A stretch of 64,000 nucleotides of DNA from Avidesulfovibrio sp964369685 (GCA_964369685.1 CAYJFB010000011.1:1-64000), one strand, 5' to 3'. Counted from the first letter of the stretch, positions 1 to 10,269 are shown. The notes: generated by a model from the letters alone, not told the origin. Numbers and translations: made by a program.

Positions 1-84
1 CCTCCGACGACAGAGACAACGCCTCCGACGACTGAGACGACGCCTCCGACGACAGAGACAACGCCTCCGACGACTGAGACGACA
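1..84 (+). repeat. In-frame heptapeptide repeat PPTTETT, four units
   Basis: Four tandem 21-base units encode PPTTETT and lie at the very start of the window inside the adhesin frame; the array probably continues upstream. Units alternate between two codon spellings (GACAGAGACAAC and GACTGAGACGAC), so the DNA is also a 42-base repeat present twice. This is a proline/threonine-rich stalk or linker and is likely to vary in copy number through slippage or recombination. Confidence 0.85.
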
Positions 85-3000
85 CCTGAACCTGAGACTC
101 CCGATGCAACGGACTCTGTTACACTTGACGAAGAAGGGATGAGCACAGGCACAGACTCTGGAGCCACCAGTGAAGCGTTTACCTGGAAAACACCTGATGG
201 TTGGAATGTCAGCAGTGTACAAGTCGGTGAAAACGCTCCTTATAGTGTAACTGAGGATGCAGATGGTAATCTTGTCATTACTTTAGACAAGAATGTCTCG
301 CATACAGATACATCGGGAACAAATCCGCTTATGCAAGGCAACGATGACGAAGTGCAGCCTGATGGCTTTACTGTGACCTTGGAAGATGCCAATGGTAAAA
401 CATTTGATGTAAAACTTGATGTTACGGTCAGTGATGATGCTCCTGTTGTCAGTGCAGATTCCGATACCACGGCTTCTGTTGGCGAAGACGGCATGGCAAC
501 AGCCAGTATCAGTGTCGATTTCGGTGCAGATATGGATGGTGCAAGAATTGATTTACCGATGAGTGCCGCTGCCACTGTGCCTCTTGGTGTTGTGTGGAAT
601 GAGGCAGATTCTGCATGGGAACCGGCTCCTGACAGCTCTTGGGAGAAAGGTCTCACGACCTCCTATGATAAGAGCACAGACACACACACCATCAGTCTTG
701 GTGACATCACCATGACCAGCACAGACAACCAAACATGGGAAATCTCTTATAATACCATAGAAGAAGGACGCAGTGATGTGACCTTTACGTTCACGGACGG
801 TGACGGCGATACCGTTGCGCAAACCATTAAGGCGGAATTTGATCCGCAACCTGAGCCTCAACCCGATCCGAATTCAAAACCCACGTTTGATATAACAAAC
901 GCACAAACAACAACCTATGACGCTGCTGTTCAAGATACAAACAATTTTGACACAGCAAATATTGATGAAGGCCGTGAAGGCGTTGCAAGCGGTGTACAAC
1001 CTCAAGAAGCAACACACACTGCTGTAGGTTCGTTTACCATTACAAGTGCAGAGGTATTACAATCAATCACATTTGGTGATGGTGAAAATGCCGTCAGTTT
1101 AAACATCACAGCAAATGATGATGGTACCTATACCCTTGATGGTGGTGATAAAGTCCTTGGTGAACAAGGATATCTGTCAGATATTCAGCTGACAGAAGCA
1201 GACGGCACATATACTGTTGAATATACATATACTCAAACAAACAATTCATTGGAACACACTACAGATACAGCAAACGACAACCATGAGGATACAAACTACA
1301 CCTCAGATTCTATAACCGATACGTTTTCTGTCACTGTAACCGATGCCAGCGGTGAAACTGTGACGCAGACCGATGCCATTCAAGCAAACATAGTGGACGA
1401 TGTGATTGTTCTTGAAGGCGCTACTGAATACACAGCACAAGCATTAGGCGATCTGGAATATGTGAACGACAGTTATGCATTCAAAGACATGTTTGGTGAA
1501 AGCTTTGGAGCCAATGAAAACGGTGATTATGTTTTTGTCAACGAAAACGGTGATGAAGATGCAGGCAAAATTATCTGGGAAAATGACGGCTTTGACTACA
1601 AAACATGGACATTGAATGACTCGAGTGTAGAGTTTGACGGTCTGACTATTCAGTCCGGTTATGTTACAGACGGCGGAGAACCCACAAGTATCGGTCAAGG
1701 CGGCAGCCTTCTGTGGTTCCATGACGGACAACATGACGACGGAGGTTTAGGTATTTCCGGTCACTATGCTCAATCAGCCAGTGAAATTGGTGTCAATGAT
1801 GAAGGCACTTCTGAAGCTTTGATTATTGATTTGCCACACCCTGCTGTGGGAGTAAATGTTGATTTAAGCTATTTGTTCACATCAACAGCAGGAACAGACG
1901 ACACAAATAACGAACAAGCAAGCCTTCAGTTCTATAAAAATGTAGGGACTGCCGAAAATCCAAGCTACGAACTTGTGTATTCCACAACAACAAATATGGA
2001 AAGTAACCAAGATTCAGGTGCATTCAAATATTCCGGTGAAAACATCATTGCGGAAGGTTTTGATCGTGTTGTAATCTCGGCAACGGGTTCAGGCAGTGAT
2101 TTCTTGGTTGATGGGTTAAATTTCACACTTCCAAGTGAACCGATTGCTGCAAATGTGAGTGGAGATATTGATTGGAAAGCCGCCGATGGCCTTGAAAGTT
2201 TGACTATAGATACCTTGACAGGAGCAAGCGACTGGACATCAGGCAGTACGGCACAGGGCGGTATTCAGTATGTTGAAAACGCAACGCTTGGTGATTTGAC
2301 GTTGCACCGCAATGCAGACGGCAATGTCATCCGCGCGGAAGATGCCAATGGTGAAGCCGTCTTTGAGATAAGCCTCAATAATCAAAGCGGCCAGTGGCAG
2401 ATGTTTCAATACAAAACTATGACTGAACCGGTTGACGTTGTGTTTAAAGGCGTTGACGGCGATGGCGATACAACCACACACACCGCCACAATTACAGGCG
2501 CTGACATCATAGCAACAGATGATACAGATGGAGCGCTTGATCTCAGTAATTCCGCTCTTGAAACAGACGAAAGCGCACTGTCCGCAGGTACAAAAGCTGA
2601 TTCAAACGCTGAAACAGATACAGGCGTGGTCACGATTACGACTCATGATGCACCTGATCAGATTTCTGTAACGGTTGAAGGTATTGAAGTAAAGTTTAAT
2701 GCAGACGGCACACTCTTTTCTGTCGATGGCGATACAGACACAACAACAATACAAACAACTCACGGCGAACTCACAGGCTTCAGCCTGACAACAAGTGAAA
2801 CAGGCACAGACGGTGTTGATTTCAACTACACATATACACAAACAGCAACCTTGACACACGCCGATAACACAGATCCCAACGATGTAATACAAGGTGAACG
2901 CCTTGAGATCAGTGTCACAACGTCTGAAGGTACAGCAACGGGTGTTGTTGAGGTGTATATTGCAGATGACGCACCGCCCGTACATCAGGATCTCAATACA

Positions 3001-5220
3001 ACCACCACCACAGATACAGCTACAACCATTGTCAATATTGACTTTGGTGCCGATGACGGTGCAGGAAAAAGCCTTGAATTTGGCGGAAAAACCTTCACAT
3101 ATAATGAAGACGGCGAATGGATGTCTTCAGACGGCGGTACTGTAATAACAGACGGCAATAAGGTGACGCTCGAAGCCGACGGCATGAGTTTAAGTAACGC
3201 CAACGGCAGCGAATTGTGGACCGCGAAAATGACCGGCATTACAGAAAATGTCACAAAATCTGTTACCGTTACCGATGCCGACGGCGATGCAACAGACTTT
3301 ACTATTCATGCAACACACACCGAAGAAGGCTCAAACACTGAACTTGTAGGTGTGAACGGCATGACAGGGCATTTGGAAGCTGGCACAGACTACAATATCG
3401 CTATCATCCTTGATACCTCAGGTTCGATGTATACTGATAAGCATGCAGATATTAAAGATTATGATGTTGATAACGATGGTGAGATAGATGTTGTATCTCG
3501 TCTTGGGCAAGCTTGCGATGCTATTGCGGACTTTGTTGTCAATACATTGCACGACCATGCTACTAAAGGCATCCAAGGCGGTGAGGTAAATCTCATGCTC
3601 ACCACCTTCTGGGAACGTAGTGAGAATGGTAGTTCTGATGTATATAATTCTGAGGACAAAGGAAGTAGTGGCAATACCTATATTGAAACATTAAATCCTG
3701 CTGATTTCGCAGGCATGAGCGAAGATGAGATCTATTCAGACATTGCTGAAATCTTAGCAATGAATGCGCAGGGTGTTAGCTATGATGCAACTACAGGAAA
3801 GTTCAACTATGAGGAGAGCGCGCACACAGCTCTCACCGAGGCTTTGAAAGATCCTAATAAAAACGCTGACGATGTCTATGATCCTTTACTGGACAATAAC
3901 ACAGGTTTCCATTGGGGAACTGATTATCACCAAGGCTTTGAAACTGCTGCAGCGTGGTTTGAGCAAGTAAGTAAAGAAGGTTTCACCAACGAAGCGTTCC
4001 TCATTACCGATGGTGTACCGTACGACACAGAAGCTGAAAGAACAAAAGCTTATAATGAATTGTTAGAAGCGATGGATATTGAACTGCAAACAGATGCTTC
4101 TGGTAACCCCCTAACAGAACCTGACGGCAGATACATTCCTGTAGCCGGACAAGAAAACAAAATCCAAGCTGTTGGTATTGGAAGTGATGCTGATAAGGAT
4201 ATTCTTAATAAGTTTGATACAACCGATGATGGCGCTGTAATAGTAACTGACGGTAACATCAAAGATTTGTTCACGCTTGATAAAGGCAGTGTGAGTGTGG
4301 AAAACACTGAGACGAATATCGGTGTCGGAGGTGAAGGCAATGACATTCTGTTTGGCGGCATTCAGGCCGATGAGTTACGGGCTGCCTTGAGCGAAAGCTT
4401 GGGCGGAGAACCTGTAAATGACACAATGCTCGTTGAATACCTGCAAAACTACCCCGAATGGGCTGCCGAACAAGGGTTTGATGCCAATGGTGCCAATGAT
4501 TCGGATATGTTGATTGGCGACAGCGGCAATGACATTCTGTATGGTCAAGGCGGTGAAGATATCCTGATTGGTGACGGCAACACAGCAAACCTTGAAGAAT
4601 TTGCGGCCAATCTTGGCATCGAAAACACCGAAGACTATAGCCAAACAAACCTCAATGCAGAAGGGACAGACACTCAAACCTTAACAAACGACATCATTGA
4701 CGCCGCACAAGACGCCAGCCTTGAAACACTGACAAATGCCGCAACAACTCTTGAAAATACAACCTCTGACGGTGATGACATTCTTTACGGCGGAGACAGT
4801 GCCGATATTTTGTTGGGTCTTGGCGGTGATGATACCTTGGTTGGCGGTACAGGCGATATCATCCTCGGCGGTTCGGGTAATGACACCATCAAACTGGAAG
4901 AAGATGTTAATTTTAATGACATTCTTGTTGACGGCGGTGAAGGTGGCGTAGATATCCTGTTAGGCAATACCCAACAAGCAGATGATATTAAAGACGCGCT
5001 GGATAACGGCACCATTGATAATGTCGAAATGGTCATTCTCAGTGAAGCTGATGACAAGATTGACTTAGGCGACAGCATCAATGGCGTGCTTGATACACTG
5101 AAGACGAATCCTGAAGATCTCACTTCAGAAGGTTGGACAGCAACCGATGATGGAAGTTATACAACCTATACCAATGATGATGAAGACATTACTGTTATTA
5201 TTCCGGATAGTATGTCTTAA
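1..5220 (+). CDS. Giant type I secreted RTX adhesin with VWA domain (5' end outside window)
   Basis: The reading frame is open from base 1, so the N-terminus lies upstream; 1739 residues are visible. It starts in Pro/Thr/Glu repeats, then has several modules ending in DGDGDT or DDAP-type sequences, typical of T1SS-143/VCBS-like repeats of secreted adhesins. A von Willebrand A domain starts near visible residue 1130, with the metal-site motif DTSGSM at bases 3412-3429. Glycine/aspartate-rich calcium-binding RTX nonapeptides follow near bases 4320-4360, 4500-4580 and 4770-4900 (for example GGEGNDILFGG). The acidic, cysteine-poor composition and the C-terminal RTX block fit export by a type I secretion system to the cell surface or medium, probably for adhesion or biofilm. 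No ABC exporter, membrane-fusion protein or TolC gene is in the window. The first ATG inside the window (base 139) is not the real start. The family is sure; the ligand is unknown. Confidence 0.9.
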   Translation, partial: PPTTETTPPTTETTPPTTETTPPTTETTPEPETPDATDSVTLDEEGMSTGTDSGATSEAFTWKTPDGWNVSSVQVGENAPYSVTEDADGNLVITLDKNVSHTDTSGTNPLMQGNDDEVQPDGFTVTLEDANGKTFDVKLDVTVSDDAPVVSADSDTTASVGEDGMATASISVDFGADMDGARIDLPMSAAATVPLGVVWNEADSAWEPAPDSSWEKGLTTSYDKSTDTHTISLGDITMTSTDNQTWEISYNTIEEGRSDVTFTFTDGDGDTVAQTIKAEFDPQPEPQPDPNSKPTFDITNAQTTTYDAAVQDTNNFDTANIDEGREGVASGVQPQEATHTAVGSFTITSAEVLQSITFGDGENAVSLNITANDDGTYTLDGGDKVLGEQGYLSDIQLTEADGTYTVEYTYTQTNNSLEHTTDTANDNHEDTNYTSDSITDTFSVTVTDASGETVTQTDAIQANIVDDVIVLEGATEYTAQALGDLEYVNDSYAFKDMFGESFGANENGDYVFVNENGDEDAGKIIWENDGFDYKTWTLNDSSVEFDGLTIQSGYVTDGGEPTSIGQGGSLLWFHDGQHDDGGLGISGHYAQSASEIGVNDEGTSEALIIDLPHPAVGVNVDLSYLFTSTAGTDDTNNEQASLQFYKNVGTAENPSYELVYSTTTNMESNQDSGAFKYSGENIIAEGFDRVVISATGSGSDFLVDGLNFTLPSEPIAANVSGDIDWKAADGLESLTIDTLTGASDWTSGSTAQGGIQYVENATLGDLTLHRNADGNVIRAEDANGEAVFEISLNNQSGQWQMFQYKTMTEPVDVVFKGVDGDGDTTTHTATITGADIIATDDTDGALDLSNSALETDESALSAGTKADSNAETDTGVVTITTHDAPDQISVTVEGIEVKFNADGTLFSVDGDTDTTTIQTTHGELTGFSLTTSETGTDGVDFNYTYTQTATLTHADNTDPNDVIQGERLEISVTTSEGTATGVVEVYIADDAPPVHQDLNTTTTTDTATTIVNIDFGADDGAGKSLEFGGKTFTYNEDGEWMSSDGGTVITDGNKVTLEADGMSLSNANGSELWTAKMTGITENVTKSVTVTDADGDATDFTIHATHTEEGSNTELVGVNGMTGHLEAGTDYNIAIILDTSGSMYTDKHADIKDYDVDNDGEIDVVSRLGQACDAIADFVVNTLHDHATKGIQGGEVNLMLTTFWERSENGSSDVYNSEDKGSSGNTYIETLNPADFAGMSEDEIYSDIAEILAMNAQGVSYDATTGKFNYEESAHTALTEALKDPNKNADDVYDPLLDNNTGFHWGTDYHQGFETAAAWFEQVSKEGFTNEAFLITDGVPYDTEAERTKAYNELLEAMDIELQTDASGNPLTEPDGRYIPVAGQENKIQAVGIGSDADKDILNKFDTTDDGAVIVTDGNIKDLFTLDKGSVSVENTETNIGVGGEGNDILFGGIQADELRAALSESLGGEPVNDTMLVEYLQNYPEWAAEQGFDANGANDSDMLIGDSGNDILYGQGGEDILIGDGNTANLEEFAANLGIENTEDYSQTNLNAEGTDTQTLTNDIIDAAQDASLETLTNAATTLENTTSDGDDILYGGDSADILLGLGGDDTLVGGTGDIILGGSGNDTIKLEEDVNFNDILVDGGEGGVDILLGNTQQADDIKDALDNGTIDNVEMVILSEADDKIDLGDSINGVLDTLKTNPEDLTSEGWTATDDGSYTTYTNDDEDITVIIPDSMS

Positions 5221-5251
5221 AAAACGAGTCCTCATAGTGTGACAAACTTTA

Positions 5252-5400
5252 GATAGTGTCAGCACAAGACGAATTTTGAATAAGAGTAAAGAAGGTGAAC
5301 GGGTTTTGAGGCCGTGTATATAAAATACATGACCAAAAAACCCGTGAAACCTGACCTGACGCAAAAAAATCAAAAAGGCTCTTGTGCCGGCATTATCTAA
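5252..5400 (+). repeat. Interspersed palindromic element, copy A
   Basis: This roughly 150-base stretch downstream of the adhesin resembles 31158-31313 (strongly) and 26049-26180 (weakly). Its ends are imperfect inverted repeats: the left end around TCAGCACAAGACG is mirrored by CTCTTGTGCCGGCA at the right. Inside, ACGGGTTTT (5299-5307) pairs with AAAACCCGT (5337-5345), enclosing a second small hairpin (5310-5319 with 5325-5334). It could be a MITE-like element, a structured RNA or a coding relic; a short frame of 23 codons starts at the ATG in TACATGACC and is partly mirrored in copy B. Confidence 0.6.
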
Positions 5401-5484
5401 AAAAATTCATCTTCTTTTTCATGCATAGATCCAACAGATATAAAAAAATAACAAGAAAATTAACATATTGTATTTACATTTTTT

Positions 5485-5925
5485 TTACAAATCAATGACC
5501 ATTTGTGCATAAGGTAGTGTTTTAAAACCTAATCGTTCATACAATCTTATAGCCGCTTGGTTGCCAAAATCAACCTCAAGTCTATATCGTTTTACTGTAT
5601 CATCATACATATTGCGAATGAAATGAAAAAAAGCTGTTCCTATCCCTTGTCCCTTAAACGTGTCTCGAATATAAATTTCTTCGATGAGCAAAACAAGACC
5701 ACCGGCTTCTGTTGAATGCGTAAATGAAAGAGTACAAAAACCTGCATAGTGTTTTTCAATTTCATAAATCAATATTTTCAGGTATGGGCTATCGCTCAAT
5801 GCAACATCTATTGTATTTTGAATATATTCCTTGGGAATGTTATGCACTACGGCGTCTGTTTCATAAAATTCTGTCAACATTTCAATACATTTTTCTGTAT
5901 CATTTTTTTCCAAAAATCGAATCAT
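5485..5925 (-). CDS. GNAT family N-acetyltransferase
   Basis: The 146-residue protein has the GNAT fold signature: a strand ending in EEIYIRD followed by the acetyl-CoA pyrophosphate-binding loop KGQGIGTAFF (about residues 90-100), then a C-terminal RLYERLGF motif typical of the family. The substrate cannot be told from sequence. I chose the ATG at 5923-5925, which begins MIRFLEKND and follows a GGAG ribosome site about nine bases upstream, rather than an upstream in-frame ATG that adds a hydrophobic 13-residue tail. It lies 39 bases downstream of tag on the same strand, so the two genes are probably co-transcribed. Length is normal for a single-domain acetyltransferase. Confidence 0.85.
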   Translation of the reverse strand: MIRFLEKNDTEKCIEMLTEFYETDAVVHNIPKEYIQNTIDVALSDSPYLKILIYEIEKHYAGFCTLSFTHSTEAGGLVLLIEEIYIRDTFKGQGIGTAFFHFIRNMYDDTVKRYRLEVDFGNQAAIRLYERLGFKTLPYAQMVIDL

Positions 5926-5964
5926 ATGTACACTCCAATAATAAATAAAAAATATATACGTCAA

Positions 5965-6528
5965 TTAACGTTTGTCAGTCGAAAGATATTTAAAACAGTT
6001 TACAGCATGACCATCTATAACGCCAATAGCTTCAAGATAAGAATACGCTGTAACCGTTCCCATAAATTTGAAACCACGCTTTTTCAAATCTTTTGAAAAT
6101 CTGTCTGACAATGCGTTGTGTGTCGTCATTCCATCAAAAGGGTGATATATTGTTTTCCCTTTAGTGAAACTCCATATATACGCAGAAAAAGTACCAAACT
6201 CTTGTACAACACGAATATAACTTTTTGCATTATGCACAGTTGCTAAAATCTTTGCTTTATTACGTACAATATCAGCATTCTTCATCAACTCTTCTATTTT
6301 TGTTTCATCATATTGTACAATACAGTGAGGATCAAAGTTATCAAAAGCTTTCCTGAACGCTTCTCTTTTTTTCAAAATCAATAACCAAGATAAACCACAA
6401 TGAAAAGATTCCAAAACAAACATTTCAAAAAGATGTGCGTCATCATACGATGGGATTCCCCATTCATTATCATGGTATTGTAAATAGAGTTCAGAATCTT
6501 CCAAATGAGGCCACGGGCATCGTATCAT
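5965..6528 (-). CDS. tag: DNA-3-methyladenine glycosylase I
   Basis: The enzyme removes 3-methyladenine from alkylated DNA as the first step of base excision repair. The 187-residue sequence follows E. coli Tag closely: an N-terminal MIRCPW, YHDNEWG near residue 18, LFEMFVLE with the catalytic-region acidic residue, LSWLLILKKRE, and KKRGFKFMG near residue 150. The residues expected to bind the structural zinc are present: Cys4, His19, His174 and Cys178. The length matches the family. It is the first gene of a short minus-strand pair with the acetyltransferase downstream. The identification is secure. Confidence 0.95.
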   Translation of the reverse strand: MIRCPWPHLEDSELYLQYHDNEWGIPSYDDAHLFEMFVLESFHCGLSWLLILKKREAFRKAFDNFDPHCIVQYDETKIEELMKNADIVRNKAKILATVHNAKSYIRVVQEFGTFSAYIWSFTKGKTIYHPFDGMTTHNALSDRFSKDLKKRGFKFMGTVTAYSYLEAIGVIDGHAVNCFKYLSTDKR

Positions 6529-6795
6529 TTTTTATCCTGTATTTTTTAGAACATGTTCACGCTCTGATAACAGCGTATAACAACACTCCACCATCTTTTG
6601 CCAAGCCGATACAAAATAATCACCACAACTCACCTGAACATCACAATGTCATAAAAATTAAAAGCAAATTATATTCCTTAAAAAACATGCCTCTTTCTTA
6701 TGATCCTGATGATTTACTCTATGAAAACTTGACGATTTAATCCTTTTGAATTATCTTATTTATCATTACCTTAATCTATTGATTCTGGAGTTTTC

Positions 6796-7971
6796 ATGGC
6801 GACTCGGTTTTACCACTCATATCAATTCAGAATTTTCTTTTTTCTTTTTATCTTCTTAGGTATTGCATTTTTGGCTATCGCTCTGCTTGGAAAAAACTTT
6901 CTTGTAGAAGTTTCCGAAAAAGAAAGAGGTAAATATCTGACTTCTTTTACACGAGTGTTAGACGCAGAAATTCCTCCCGGTGGATATCAAGAAATATTAA
7001 AAAATCTACATCTGGAAGACGCTTCGCGAGAAGAACAAATTCAAGGACTTGATACCTATCTTCGCCCTATTTCTGATTATGTAAGCACTTTGACCCCGGG
7101 GCTTGGAGTCGGTTTTTACAGCAACGAGTTAGACGCTATCTTAACATATAGCCCTTCTGCGACATATAAACACCTCGTCGGTGTGCGCATTAACGAAGAA
7201 CATCCCGGAAGAATTGTCATGAATACCAACACCTTAATGGTTAACAAGGGTGCTATGGTTCGTGGCGAAATTCTTAATGCGATGCTCCCCCTTGAGCGAC
7301 AAGGAAAAGTTATTGGTTATATTTGGGCCAATCAATTGTCACAAAAACTTGACGAAGAATTTGCAGCAAGAGCAACTCAAATAGGTTTTTTTCTCGGCTT
7401 ATGCTTTCTTGGCATTTCCTTATTGCTTGCCCTCTTGGCAGGATTATTTTTTAACGATGTCGGCAAACTTGTCAATGGTGTTGAAAATATCCGTAACGGC
7501 GTAACAAATCGAATACCCCACATTACCGGAAAACTCGGCGATGTTGCACAAAGCATCAATACATTAACTGAAGAAGTCGCACGCGCGCAAACCGATTCTG
7601 CAAGAGCAACCCTCACTTTACAAAACATTTTAGATAATATTGATGCAGGCATTTTCATCTATGATACAAAGAAAAAAGAAATTGTCTATGCAAATAAATA
7701 TACACAAACCAAACTCGGATTGGCAGGCATCTTGGGAGAAACGTTTGCTCAAACGTTTTATAATGCAAATGACTTTTCTCTTTGCCCTTGCTTTAATGCA
7801 CAACAAGAACCAAACTTTAATATCCACCGTCGCGAATTCTATATTGAAACTATCCAAAAAAATGTTCACATCACTGAAAGATTGATCACTTGGCACGACG
7901 GTAGAGTGTTACTCATGCTTATTGTTTCTTATACGCCTCCCTCTGTCAGAGATGAAGATACTGACTTTTAA
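6796..7971 (+). CDS. Membrane sensor with periplasmic, HAMP and PAS domains but no output domain
   Basis: The 391-residue protein has a first membrane helix at about residues 10-32, a periplasmic sensor region to about 190 (Cache-like by position, not proven), a second helix at about 195-218, a HAMP linker (VEN.RNGVTNRI) and a PAS-like domain from about 270 onward (NILDNIDAGIFIYDTKKK). It stops there: no histidine kinase, GGDEF, EAL or methyl-accepting segment follows. An ATG with a CTGGAG ribosome site supports the start. The next gene begins only 27 bases later and encodes an EAL protein, so this is probably the sensory partner of that phosphodiesterase or of a separate kinase. The stop is clean and the C-terminus is intact, so I do not see truncation by frameshift. 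Confidence 0.75.
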   Translation: MATRFYHSYQFRIFFFLFIFLGIAFLAIALLGKNFLVEVSEKERGKYLTSFTRVLDAEIPPGGYQEILKNLHLEDASREEQIQGLDTYLRPISDYVSTLTPGLGVGFYSNELDAILTYSPSATYKHLVGVRINEEHPGRIVMNTNTLMVNKGAMVRGEILNAMLPLERQGKVIGYIWANQLSQKLDEEFAARATQIGFFLGLCFLGISLLLALLAGLFFNDVGKLVNGVENIRNGVTNRIPHITGKLGDVAQSINTLTEEVARAQTDSARATLTLQNILDNIDAGIFIYDTKKKEIVYANKYTQTKLGLAGILGETFAQTFYNANDFSLCPCFNAQQEPNFNIHRREFYIETIQKNVHITERLITWHDGRVLLMLIVSYTPPSVRDEDTDF

Positions 7972-7998
7972 TCTTTACAATATTGCTACGAGATAAAA

Positions 7999-10257
7999 AT
8001 GTCAAAAAATAGACTCTACAGAACGTTTTTGGATAGCTTTTACAGCTACCTCTTTCTCGTTGTTTTGAGCATTATTCCTCTGTCGCTTCTTTTCTCTACA
8101 CAAGAAGCACACGCACTCATGACCCCCGGAGGAGAACTGGAAAGAACACTCCTACAAGAAGAAAAAGAACTGTTAAAAGGGCGTAGATTTACTGTCGGAT
8201 ACAATAAAAGTCATCAACCTTTTCAATATACAGATTCATCAGGACAAGCATCAGGCACTGTCATTTCTATGTTAAATGCACTTGCTAAGCAATATGAATT
8301 CATCGTAAAATATGAAATCTATGATGAACAAAATGCAAATAATGCTGATTATGATATTATTATCACAACTGTTGCAGATTTAGAAAAGTTACAACATTAT
8401 GAACCAACCGTCTCATATCATGATGAGCGCTTGATGATGATTTTCAAAAAAGAAACATCTATTGAAGAATTGCGAACTCAAAAAAAGACAATAGGACTCC
8501 TCCATTACCCTATTTCTTTTCAAGAATTATATGAAGAATTTCCAAATGCAAAAATCGTCTTTTTTAACACCTCTGATGCATTATTAAAAAGCTATGATAA
8601 TGATAAAATTGATGCCGCCTTATTTTCACGTACATTATTAGATGCTTCAGTGTTAGGAAAAATGGCGTTTATTCGTGAACACTATAGTAAAGAAAATACT
8701 ATCATTGCTTCAAATATAGAAGTTCAACAACGTTTTTTTCTTTCAAAAAATTTACCGACACTCTATTTACCTATATTTAATGTTATTCTCTCGGATATCG
8801 CATATATAACAACATTATTATATAATGCTGAACCACATTTGGAGCAAATGGATTTTTCTGCTCCAGAATATATTGGCATAAATTTAATTCTTACAATCAT
8901 TTTACTTGTCTGTATTGTGCTCTTTGCTGTATATAGTGTGTTTTTTTTCAAAAAAAGAAGTACAGCAAATAAAAAGAAAATCGACAGTAAAACATCTTTG
9001 TTGTCTTTTACTGCTTTTTCCGGTGAAGTAGAGAAAAAGCTGACAATGATTAAAGAAAATGAATATGAATTTATTGGCATAGATATAGATTTATTTAAAT
9101 TGATAGTTGCCTACTACGGCACAGAAACAGCCGAGCAGCTTCTTTTAAATATGGCTGACCTGTTGAAAAAATTTTATGCAAACGAAGACGCATTGATCAC
9201 ACGCTATAATAAAGACTATTTTTTGATTTTTAAGAAAATTACTGATGACGGCCTACAACTGAGAACGTTTGTTGAAGAGGTGTTGACACCAAGTTTTAAA
9301 GAAAAAACAGGGCAACATTATGCCGTGAGTTTTTCTGTCGGCACATATATTGTCAATGATACGTCAATCAATATTTCTGATATGATCACGTTTAGTGACC
9401 TTGCACGAAGACAAGGAAAAAATATCCATACAAGCACATTTTATACCTTTGATGAAGTCATGAATAAACAGTATCATGACAAACTCAATATAACGTATCG
9501 TATGACTTCTGCTCTTGAGCATAGAGAATTTATTATCGAATTTCAGCCGAAAATTGATTTAAAAACATTAAAAATCAATGGTGCGGAAGCACTTGTTCGT
9601 TGGCACCCTCCTGCAGAGAATAAAATTTATCCCAATGATTTTATTCCTGTTTTTGAAAAAAATGGTTTTATTGCCAAGTTGGATGTGTATGTCTTTGAGA
9701 GCATTTGTAAGTTTCTTCAAGAAAATAAAAAACTCTGTGCACACATCAATATTGCCTGTAATTTATCACCGGTAACTCTCAGCAAAGAAAATCTTGTTGA
9801 AGAACTTGTGGCAATCACCAAGGAATATCATATTGATACCGCAAAATTAGAACTTGAAATCGTTGAAAGTGTTATAGATGCCATGCCTCTGTCAGAATTA
9901 ATTAAAAAAATTAATGACTTTAAAGAGCACGGTTTTTCTATTGCCCTTGATGATTTTGGTTCAGGAACGTCATCACTCAATCGTTTTGGCCTTTTACCTA
10001 TTGATGTTGTCAAGCTTGATAAAAAATTTATTGACAATATTGAAAACGAAAGAATTGCACATACAGTGAAAAATTTTATAACAAACACGAAAGAACTGAA
10101 ATTACTTACTGTGGCTGAAGGTATTGAAACAAAAGAACAATTACATTGGATCAGAGAAGCACATTGTGACATAGCTCAGGGCTTTTTACTTTCAAAACCA
10201 CAAAGTAAAGAAGATTTTATTGAAACATTAAAAGCAGATTTTATCTATTTATTATAA
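7999..10257 (+). CDS. Cyclic-di-GMP phosphodiesterase: substrate-binding-like sensor, degenerate GGDEF, EAL
   Basis: The 752-residue protein has an N-terminal signal/membrane segment (about 15-40), a periplasmic region resembling family 3 solute-binding proteins (GRRFTVGYNKSHQPFQY onward, about 60-285), a second membrane helix (about 295-318), a GGDEF-type domain (about 335-480) and an EAL domain (about 495-745). The GGDEF signature is replaced by RYNKDYF, so it is unlikely to make cyclic-di-GMP. The EAL domain keeps its motifs: EALVRW, NLSPVTL, ELEIVES, DDFGSG, VKLDKKFI, AEGIE and AQGFLLSKP, so hydrolysis of cyclic-di-GMP is expected. It follows the PAS sensor gene by 27 bases. The periplasmic ligand, perhaps an amino acid, is inferred only from the fold. 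Confidence 0.88.
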   Translation: MSKNRLYRTFLDSFYSYLFLVVLSIIPLSLLFSTQEAHALMTPGGELERTLLQEEKELLKGRRFTVGYNKSHQPFQYTDSSGQASGTVISMLNALAKQYEFIVKYEIYDEQNANNADYDIIITTVADLEKLQHYEPTVSYHDERLMMIFKKETSIEELRTQKKTIGLLHYPISFQELYEEFPNAKIVFFNTSDALLKSYDNDKIDAALFSRTLLDASVLGKMAFIREHYSKENTIIASNIEVQQRFFLSKNLPTLYLPIFNVILSDIAYITTLLYNAEPHLEQMDFSAPEYIGINLILTIILLVCIVLFAVYSVFFFKKRSTANKKKIDSKTSLLSFTAFSGEVEKKLTMIKENEYEFIGIDIDLFKLIVAYYGTETAEQLLLNMADLLKKFYANEDALITRYNKDYFLIFKKITDDGLQLRTFVEEVLTPSFKEKTGQHYAVSFSVGTYIVNDTSINISDMITFSDLARRQGKNIHTSTFYTFDEVMNKQYHDKLNITYRMTSALEHREFIIEFQPKIDLKTLKINGAEALVRWHPPAENKIYPNDFIPVFEKNGFIAKLDVYVFESICKFLQENKKLCAHINIACNLSPVTLSKENLVEELVAITKEYHIDTAKLELEIVESVIDAMPLSELIKKINDFKEHGFSIALDDFGSGTSSLNRFGLLPIDVVKLDKKFIDNIENERIAHTVKNFITNTKELKLLTVAEGIETKEQLHWIREAHCDIAQGFLLSKPQSKEDFIETLKADFIYLL

Positions 10258-10269
10258 GATGATATCTCT

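Noticed and set aside
240..4677. Long minus-strand frames opposite the adhesin gene
   Set aside because: They mirror the repetitive Asp/Thr/Gly coding of the adhesin, lack ribosome sites and give low-complexity Ser/Pro or Cys-rich proteins.
5125..5373. Minus-strand frame across palindromic element copy A, similar to one at 31155-31349
   Set aside because: The similarity is explained by the repeated element; the frames lack ribosome sites and differ in length and ends.
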